Of a stretch of DNA of 38,155 nt, positions 31,159 to 38,155 are shown in pieces (positions within the stretch are counted from its first letter, which is position 1; every line of letters begins with the position of its first letter). The position numbers and the translations under genes were made by a program. The notes under the pieces were generated by a model, which saw only the letters and a list, made by a program, of their open reading frames with translations, was not told the DNA's origin and searched no databases. Source of the DNA: Protostelium mycophagum. Taxonomy: Eukaryota > Evosea > Variosea > Protosteliida > Protosteliaceae. The DNA lies in the NCBI GenBank assembly GCA_002081555.1, contig MZNV01002282.1:1-38155 (forward strand), in the 5' to 3' direction.

Positions 31159-34100
31159 ATGGGAGGAGAGGAACACCTCAGACCGGCTCCCGGATTTGGA
31201 GGGTACGAAAAACAACATAATGTCGATGCCGCTCCGCCACCTGTGCCCATCAGACAGGCGACCTTCCTCTCGCAACTGCGGGCGATGATGATAAAGAATG
31301 GTATCATGACGGTGAGGTACATCTCGATTCTTCCTCTGAAAATCACAGATCCGCTCCCCAATCATGTTATGTTGTCAAATTGCCATGCCCATCCTCCTCT
31401 TGGCCGGTCTTCTCGTCCCTACTATTATCTTTAAGAGTTTCGGGTTGGGTACCAGCGATGATACATCGGACAGTATGAAAAGTCAGGTATTATTTATTAC
31501 CACCTTTATATTGAAACATCACATTGATATCCAAAGTTCTTTTCATATGACAATCTGGTGGTTGACCGCGATCTCTACTATGGAAGTAGACGTAGATGGA
31601 GCAGTTCAGATCGAGCATGGGGAGCCTATGTTGACGGAAGACCTCAGAATGAGAGATTCGATCTCGGACTTCTCAATGGCACAAAGGTGATGTAAATCAT
31701 CCTGATGGAAAGCTGAAAATGATCAGAGCTATGGGTATCTCGGACATTTCATGTCGTACCCCAGCTATACTTACAGTACGTACACGTCCGAATATAGTCC
31801 ACAGATTGTCAACTCTTCCCTCTCATGGGACTCTATAAGAGACAAGATGATCAAAGATAAAGAAGATCTCACCAAAAGTACAAGCCCCTACTCTAATCCC
31901 CTCCAAGAAGTTATCCCTCATTTTGGTAAAGGATCATCATTCGTGATTTTAATGACACCCGAAGTGTTTGCCGTAAACAAGTTGACGTCTGCATTGGACT
32001 CATTAGAAGTCGTGTTGGGCTTACAAAGCACTGGAGAAAGTAGTGTCTTAAACGAGGAGGTAGAGAACGAGAAGAATAGAGGGATTGCATGGGCAGGCTC
32101 TTGGTTGTCCGCGACAGGTGCGTGAGCCTCTAAAGCTTCTGGAAAAGCTCATCCATCTCAGTTAATGCAAAGAAGAATCGTGCTCCAACAGACATCAATG
32201 CGGTCAACATCGCACCATCTGTTGGGTACTTTGAGATCTCAAAGGACTTTAGCATCTCATATTTCGGAGCCTTGATCACCATCGTGATGCTGCCTCAAGC
32301 CATGTCCTTCTTGCCCATCATGTTTGTCTCCATCATTGTGTCAGAGAAGCAAAACAGAGTTGTGGAAATGATGAAGATCGTGAGTGATCATTAGAGTCAT
32401 GTTTAGGGTTTAGGGTTCAGATAACACGCGGCCTTGCCGCAGCCGAGTTGTATTTTCTTTTATTCACAAAAATCACAAACAATATGCTTTCAGAAAAGAA
32501 GGACCCCTTCTGACCGAGTGACAGATGGGCATGAGTCTGACCGCCTATTGGTTCACCACTTGGTTTTATTTCTTCCTCTTAGGACTCGTCATCTGCACTG
32601 TTGCCATAGTAGCCTGTCTTGCCGCCTCTATATCCGTATTCTCCATCACAAACCCCTTCGTCTATATCTTGTTGTTTGTGCTGCAGTCCGCGTCACAAGC
32701 ATCCAGCTCTTTGTTCTTCAGTAATTTCTTTCAAAGGCAAAAGGTGGCCATTTTGGTGATGTACTTGCTGATCTCAAATTTGGCACCCGTGGGATCCATT
32801 CTCAGCTTATGGGGTGTGTATGACGTCATCATATGTCATAACGGATGAAATTTCAGTGAATTGTGAGCTGAAAAAAACAGTCTTCAAGGCCGAGGTCGCA
32901 CCTTTCTGGGCCGTTTTATACCCCCACTGGGGATTCAGCCGTGGAGTTTACCTCATGGGAGCTTATTTCCTTTCCCCCGGATTTCCCGTAATTCTCCGTT
33001 CCATCTACAACGCGCTGATTTTCGCAGAAACAAGATTTCGCCACCGCCTTCCAAGGGGAGATGTTGCAGATCTACGCCTGGTTGCTAGCGGAGACCATAG
33101 TTTACGCCTTCTTGACCACCTACATCGAGAGAGTTTGGCCAAAAGAACACGGTGTTGCAGACTCTCCATTATACCCCATCTACAGCATCATGTCCTTGTT
33201 TAAGAGGACGAAATACAATGAGAACGTCCCTCTGTTGTCCAGCAACCATTCTGAAGTGCAAGAGTGAGTCTGACAGTTTGACATGTCACTTTGACATTTC
33301 TGACGTGAATGTAGTTCCAACATCGTGGTGAGAGTTCGAGACCTGAAGAAACATTTCGCAGGAAAGAAGGCTTTGGACGGTTTGACACTTGACATCCCCA
33401 CGGGAGAATGTCTGGGTCTCCTGGGCCCTAACGGAGCTGGAAAGTCTACCCTCGCCCATCTGTTGTGCGGTCTCTCCGAGCCCACATCAGGTTACGCCAC
33501 TGTCTCCGGATATGATATCAGGACCGAGATGCCGTATGTCCGCACCGTTTTGGGGTGAGCCGTCATGATATCTTAATGACCCCGCTGCAGTTTCCATGTC
33601 GCATTTCGTCTCGTGTTTTCCTGCATTTTTAATAATTTTCTGCAGTATTTTATTATTATTTGCAGCTTCGCTGCGGGGACAGTTTTTTGGTGTTTTCCAA
33701 AACAAAAAAATCTCGTCACAATACGTCATCCTCACGTCTCAAAAGATTGTGCCCCCAGCACGAGATCGTTTGGGACGATCTCACCGTTGCTGAACACCTT
33801 CTCTTCTACCTTAGACTCAAGAACGTACCCAGCAATTACGAGAGATACGAATGTGACCGTATCCTGAGCTCTGTCGGATTGTTCTACGACCAGGTAATCA
33901 TGACTTTTTTTGGAATTTCTTTCGATAAAAAAAGTTGAAAAAAACTGAAAAATAGTTGAAATAAAATTGAAAAAAAAGTTGAAAAAATAACAAAAAAAAG
34001 GGTAAAAAATCCACACAATTATCTGGAGGAATGAAGAGAAGACTTTCCATTGCCATTTCTCTTGTCGGAAACCCCAAGTGTCTCATTCTGGTAATTTTTC

Positions 34101-34744
34101 AATATTTTATTTTATTTTTTTTCGATTTTTTTGTGACAATCCCTGAATGAAAAAAAGGACGAGCCGACGACTGGGCTCGATCCCGACACCCGTCGCTCTG
34201 TTTGGGACATGATCCAGAGCCAAAAGGCGGGAAGAGCCATCATCCTGACCACCCACAACATGGAGGAGGCCGACACCCTCTCCACACGTATCGCTATCGT
34301 GTCCAGGGGTAACCTGGTTTGCATTGGAAACCAGGTGAAATTTCGAGGAGATCCCGTCTATTCTCTATGTTGTTGGGAAAGATTTGTTTTGGCGAAGAGA
34401 ATGAAACAAAATGATGACATCATGATTAATCATCGCAGCTCGAGCTTAAGAAGAGATACGGAAAGGGATACAAGCTGTCCATCAACCCTCGTCTTGACTC
34501 CTCAGAACAAGCCAAAGAGTACATCCTCAAGTTGTTCCCCTCTGCCACAGTGGACACCATCTCTGCCGGCACATTGAGCTTCTACATTCCGACCGGCGAT
34601 GTGGACATCTCTGCATTGTTCCAAGAGATGACAGAGAACAAGGACAAACACGGGATCGTCGAATGGGGAGTGTCTCAAGCTAGTTTAGAAGAGGTCTTCA
34701 TCAAGGTGGTCGAAGCCGATGAGATAGACGAGCAGACCAACTAA
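31159..34744 (+). CDS. Half-size ABCA transporter
   Basis: Second ABCA half transporter, TMD then NBD. It starts MGGEEHLRPAPGFGG, a proline-rich cytosolic leader. KNGIMT then joins across a 38-nt intron to IRSPIMLCCQIAMPILLLAG, the first helix. Further helices occur near 32230-32350 and 32525-32850, including SLTAYWFTTWFYFFLLGLV. NBD motifs are LLGPNGAGKSTLAHLLCG (Walker A), LCPQHEIVWDDLTVAEH (Q-loop), LSGGMKRRLSIAIS (signature), LILDEPTTGLDPD (Walker B) and LTTHNMEEADT (H-loop), so the ATPase looks intact. It ends SQASLEEVFIKVVEADEIDE plus QTN. The exon structure around 31490-31620 is uncertain. Introns 32380-32524 and 33555-33745 are long and each carries a 3-nt-loop hairpin. The two divergent genes may be co-expressed, perhaps as partners of a heterodimer; that is inference. 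Confidence 0.9.
32403..32440 (+). repeat. TTTAGGG doublet and 3-nt-loop hairpin in an intron
   Basis: The intron 32380-32524 holds TTTAGGGTTTAGGG (two telomere-like heptamers, near 32403-32416). GCGGC-CTT-GCCGC follows at 32428-32440, a perfect 5-bp stem. Confidence 0.65.
33662..33674 (+). repeat. Intronic 3-nt-loop hairpin
   Basis: GCAGC-TTC-GCTGC, a perfect 5-bp stem, lies in the 191-nt intron 33555-33745 that interrupts VLG/LCPQHE of the ABCA NBD. Confidence 0.65.
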
Positions 34745-35187
34745 ACAATAAATAACAAGCCTTCTTCGCTGCAAACAACTTTGATTCACGTTCTAAAGAG
34801 ACTTACAACTCTATTTTCGAAGAGGTCAGAAGAGTGCCGAACCCATAATCGCGCAACAACAAGTGTAGCATTTGAATGAGAATTATAGACATAGCCAGCA
34901 CGACCTTGTACAAGTGGAAATGTGAAGGGCTCGATGACCGAAAAGGGATGAGTTTTTCGCTGACACAAAAAAATCACACACACTCTGTCCACAAGATGTG
35001 CACCATCTTTGTGGGCGAATTTTTGTGCCTTCATTGGCTAATTAAATGAATGAAAAAAGGATATCGTATCACGGGGGGCGTGCATATAGATTGATTCAAG
35101 TTGCGTGCTTGCGCCATCACTGTGATATTGAAATGATTGAGCTTTGAAATGATCCTCTTTATTGTTGGATGATATGTGATAATCTGT
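34745..35187. other. Intergenic region, no supported gene
   Basis: The ABCA stop is followed at once by AATAAATAAC, a likely poly(A) signal. A minus-strand frame at 34786-35034 (82 codons) has no recognisable domain and is not supported. The rest is probably the 3' flank of QCR9. Confidence 0.4.
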
Positions 35188-35435
35188 CTATTCCTCTTTG
35201 GTGGGTGTAAGTCCGCGAGCTTGTCTGTCCTTCAAGACAGTGGGCCACAATTTCTAGGGGGGTGTTTAGAATAAGGAAATGCGACAAGATATGATCTCAC
35301 CTTGTTGTTGGCACCGTTCCACACCATGCTAGTAAACTTCTCAGAGCCGATCTCGTAGAAGATAGCTCCGGCGAGGATAACACCTGCCCATGTTGAGGAC
35401 TTCTTCAGCAGAGAGGTATAGAGGATGTTCGGCAT
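35188..35435 (-). CDS. QCR9: Cytochrome bc1 complex subunit 9 (QCR9/UQCR10)
   Basis: A small single-pass subunit of mitochondrial respiratory complex III. Two exons (35435-35301 and 35253-35188) give 66 residues, the expected size. The start MPNILYTSLLKKSSTW matches the family pattern of a short basic helix. The membrane helix AGVILAGAIFYEIG follows, then a tryptophan-containing segment (FTSMVWNGANNK). After the splice comes KLWPTVL, the conserved K-L-W of the family. The tail is charged (PTKEE). It is divergent from ATP12 across 94 bp, so two genes for oxidative phosphorylation share a promoter region. Confidence 0.9.
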
Positions 35436-35529
35436 TTCGATCTGATGATGATGTTGTTGGTTTGTCGTTTCCCAAGAAAAAGATATCTCAATCCGATTTT
35501 CGGTCATCAGATCACATCACCTCAAAATA
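35436..35529. promoter_or_regulatory. Divergent promoter, QCR9 / ATP12
   Basis: Only 94 bp separate the two starts. It contains a run of GAT/ATG trinucleotides near 35440-35455 and GATTTTCGGTCATCAGATCACATCAC near its right end. Coordinated control of two mitochondrial genes is likely but not shown. Confidence 0.6.
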
Positions 35530-36725
35530 ATGTTGAGAGCTCGTCCCCTCTTTACGACCGTCTGTAAGAGACCAAACTTGAAGCCAATAAAGCCACAAAA
35601 ATTTCTCGTGGTACCTCTCAATGTCAGATGGAATAGCACAGAGCTGCCCTTGACTAGTTATGTTACACAGGATCCAATCCCTTCAACAGAATTGGACACA
35701 ATGAGAGAGGCAAAAATAGGTGCTGTGAAGACAAAGGGTACCTCCAGAAGGTTCTTCAAAAAGGTACACTCGTCTCGACTTTCAAATTTAATCAAGTTAG
35801 GTCGGTATCAAATCGTATGAACTGAATGGAGAGGAACAATGGGTTGTCATGCTTGACCAACGTGTTGTGAAGACACCCAAGGTGATTGCCATATCTCGCA
35901 TTTTAGGTGTGAACTCACACTCTTTTATAGGAAATCAGATTGTCGCTGCCTTCCAAGTCTTTCGCTCTCATGATTGCTTTTGAGTGGGATTCACAGGAAG
36001 TTAATATCACTCCTACCTCCATGCCAGTGGTGAGCTACTCTTAATTGTAACTCAAAAGCTGATCGTTTATGAAGATGACACTCGCCGCCACAGCCACAGA
36101 TATTATTCCAGAGAAAAGAAAGATGATTGTCGATTCAATCATGAACTTTCTCACAACCGACGTTCTTTGGTAATTGTTATTTCGTCATGACTTTTGTGTT
36201 TTTGAAATCTGATGATACACCAGCACGAGAGACCCCGATCAAGAGGAATTTTTAGAGAGACAAAAGGAGCAGCACGACCCCATACTCGCTTGGTTCTCAG
36301 AGTTTTTCATGGTTAGTTTCTTCATCATCATCACCTCGAAAATAAACGAAACCCATAATCCCATGAATAATTCCGGAAAGGTTCCCCCACTCGAAATCAA
36401 TTATGGTCTCAACATCCAAGACCACCCTGAGCAGACCACCGCCAAATTACAGTGGAATTTGTTCAACTTTGACGATTTTACCCTTGCCGCCTTCGACACG
36501 CTCGTCACTTCGTTAAAATCTGTCGTCCTCGCCTTCGCCGTTTGGCAGAAGCAGATCACCGCGGAAGAGGCCGTACAGCTGTCAAACTTAGAGGAGAACT
36601 ACAGGCTCACAGAAGACAACTATATGGAGAGATACCACGGTATCAACGAAACGCACCAGAAGCAAAACGTTGCGGCGGCTGCTGCAGTGCTGGACATGAT
36701 CCCACAGGCGAAGATCAAGCATTGA
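35530..36725 (+). CDS. ATP12: ATP synthase F1 assembly chaperone ATP12
   Basis: ATP12 (ATPAF2) binds the F1 alpha subunit in the mitochondrial matrix and allows hexamer assembly. The first exon (35530-35763) encodes a basic presequence (MLRARPLFTTVCKRPNLKPI) and ends RRFFKK. The next exon, from 35801, begins VGIKSYELNGEEQWVVMLDQ and continues RVVKTPK. Then come LSLPSKSFALMIAFEWDSQE and TPTSMPV, all close to family motifs (LDGR-LKTP, EWD-Q, TMPLT). Later exons encode an RDPDQEEFLE segment and HDPILAWFSEFF. The final exon has PLEINYGLNIQDHPEQT and LAAFDTLVTSLKSVVLAFAV, ending AKIKH. Six introns with fitting phases were seen. Confidence 0.93.
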
Positions 36726-37164
36726 TAAAGTGTCTGTGTGTACTTGTCTATTCCTCCAATCATGCACAAGAAGAGAAGTAGGAGTGTTGTCTCGTGTCAA
36801 TTTCCACCTGGGCTTTGGTCTTGCATTCGGCAAAAATACCCGTAAAAACTCAAAAACCAAAAGTTTTAAGCAACTGTCACGCGCTGAGGATTTCCGGTAT
36901 GTTACCCCAAATAAGATCAAGTCATACCATCTAGAAGAATCTACAGATCTCGCATACCTGTCATGGTCACAACCGAAGAAAATTATCATCACCGTACTAT
37001 TACATAATCCTCGGTGTGTACTAGTTCGTCCACGCGTGGGGTGGTGTGTACTTTGATACTCTTCCCTAAGAATCAGACCATGTGCTTGGTTTTGCGCTGG
37101 TCGTCAGGGAGACTGAACTTTGCTGTTCACTGACCATAAACAGACGATACCGAAAGAGACAACG
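36726..37164. other. Intergenic region, no supported gene
   Basis: 439 bp between the ATP12 stop and the next start. Frames on both strands are open for about 100 codons, but their composition is not protein-like and no domain is visible. It probably holds the ATP12 3' flank and the promoter of the next gene. Confidence 0.45.
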
Positions 37165-37843
37165 ATGAGTACATACAACATGCCAGACGAAGGAGTTATG
37201 TACGGAAGAGTTTGGAATCAGAGAGAGTGGAATTGCTTCAAAGAGAATTGCCTTGTCTATGCCAGCAGATCCGGAGCAAAGCTGTACCATGATCATGTCC
37301 TACCCCTCACTCCGAAGGGTAAGAGCTTTGCGCTTCACGGTCTGACGTGATGAAGGACGCCGTGGCATCTTCTTCTACATTTTGAGAGGAGCCTTTGTGG
37401 AGAGGGATGGCCACAGGTGGAAGCCCAGTCAGGGAGGTAGAAAGGTTGGCAAGAGGCTCACAAAGAGATACTATTACTCCCGAGTCCATAGCGGCCTCAG
37501 CCGCCACATATCCAGCATGGAGATATCCGGACAAACATGGACCTTCGTGGAGTACCACACAGGAAAAATGTCCAAGGCCACTTTAGATGAGATGGAGGTC
37601 GCCATGGACCGGGACTGCTGGGCCAAGCTTCTCCTGGACCTCGAGAATGTCCACCTCCACTCAGAGTACCGTCACAGTCATCCCCAGAAATCTCTCGCCC
37701 AAGAAATCAACCAGACAAATCCAATCAGTTCAGAGGACTTCTGCTATTTTTCATCCATTGAGAGTATGGACACCGCATTCTCCTTCTTCGACCAGCAGTT
37801 CCTCGAAACCGAATGGTCTCAACTCTTCTGCCACTGGCACTGA
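37165..37843 (+). CDS. Uncharacterised WRKY-like protein
   Basis: Two exons (37165 to about 37319, and from about 37390 to 37843) join at a phase-1 intron of about 70 nt and give roughly 200 residues. I do not recognise the protein with certainty. The segment RDGHRWKPSQGGRKVGKRL, then KRYYYSR, then HISS and FVEYHTGKM, follows the spacing of a WRKY domain: DG-RW-K at the recognition strand, K-x-Y-Y-Y, and a terminal H. The heptad WRKYGQK is not kept, and both zinc-binding Cys positions appear to be replaced. If real, it is a zinc-less or highly divergent WRKY/GCM-type fold. The N-terminal exon has EWNCFKENCLVYASRSGAKL. The C-terminal part is acidic and aromatic, ending SQLFCHWH. AATAAATATT follows the stop. 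Upstream in-frame ATG 37120 is possible. Confidence 0.5.
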
Positions 37844-38155
37844 ATACTTGTACATGTTCAAAAGAATAAATATTTATACATTATGGTTCTTCATGAAATA
37901 ACATTTGATCAAGGATGAGTGCGAACGGAATAAAACCACAGCTTTATTTGGAGTGATGTGTTTTTGGTTTGTCCTGATATCAAGATTTCTATATTCGCCA
38001 GTGACGTCAGGCCGCCACATATGCTTTATAGGCTATCCTCTTGATAGCAATGTCCCTCCCTTATGATCAATTGTGGACCAATACTGAAAACTAGGTGGAA
38101 GGACAGACTGACGTGACCGGGTGATGTTGATTTCTGAACCTTCTGGTTTCATTTA
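37844..38155. other. Terminal intergenic stretch
   Basis: It contains the poly(A) signal of the WRKY-like gene (AATAAA near 37866) and nothing else that I can support as a gene. Confidence 0.5.

Noticed and set aside
34786-35034. 82-codon minus-strand frame as a gene
   Set aside because: No domain, no clear promoter or poly(A) signal, and ordinary length for a chance frame.
36730-37056. 108-codon plus-strand frame after ATP12
   Set aside because: Low protein-like character and no recognisable motif; it overlaps an equally open antisense frame.
1-38155. tRNA, rRNA or snRNA genes
   Set aside because: I looked for B-box-like GGTTCRANNCC and cloverleaf pairs and saw none I could support by eye. 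A covariance-model scan would be decisive.

Overview
This is a gene-dense eukaryotic nuclear window. Most genes are cut by short introns of about 35 to 50 nt with GT...AG ends. AATAAA-type signals lie close behind, or overlap, several stop codons. No rRNA, tRNA, CRISPR array, operon or intact transposon was seen. The gene set suggests a free-living unicellular eukaryote: a full-size PDR-type ABCG transporter, half-size ABCA transporters, a LisH plus RasGEF protein, Q/N/H-rich proteins and a WRKY-like protein. An amoebozoan (protosteloid or dictyostelid-like) is my best guess, but it is an inference and not proven by the window.

Layout, left to right. A BSDC1-like gene (minus) is divergent with ribulose-phosphate 3-epimerase (plus), which contains a 5-nt microexon. 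A mitochondrial RRM protein follows. Next is a long alpha-helical HEAT-like gene with an exactly duplicated exon, then a CCCH zinc-finger Q/N/H-rich gene that can be spliced to it in frame. The stretch 8.6-12.9 kb is disordered: inverted repeats, gene remnants and one HSL-family alpha/beta hydrolase. Then come four minus-strand genes: an F-box protein, an ataxin-2 homologue (Sm, LsmAD, PAM2, KPAE repeats), a PDR-type ABCG transporter and a LisH-RasGEF protein. RBM26/27 is divergent from the RasGEF. Two half-size ABCA transporters are divergent from each other over 234 bp. QCR9 and ATP12, both mitochondrial, are divergent over 94 bp. The last gene is an uncharacterised WRKY-like protein.

Themes. 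There are four divergent pairs with compact shared promoters. One pair (QCR9/ATP12) serves oxidative phosphorylation and another (ABCA/ABCA) membrane lipid or drug transport. RNA biology is well represented (RRM protein, CCCH protein, ataxin-2, RBM26/27). The most unusual material is non-coding. An 8-mer, CGTTGTAG, recurs in introns and intergenic DNA in both orientations. TGACA/TGTCA palindromes are common in introns. Longer introns carry small hairpins with 3-nt loops. CACGGTAA/TTACCGTG boxes cluster between genes. These look like shared cis-elements or remains of intron-invading sequences.

All gene models were spliced by eye. Exon edges are firm where family motifs cross them and uncertain where stated.
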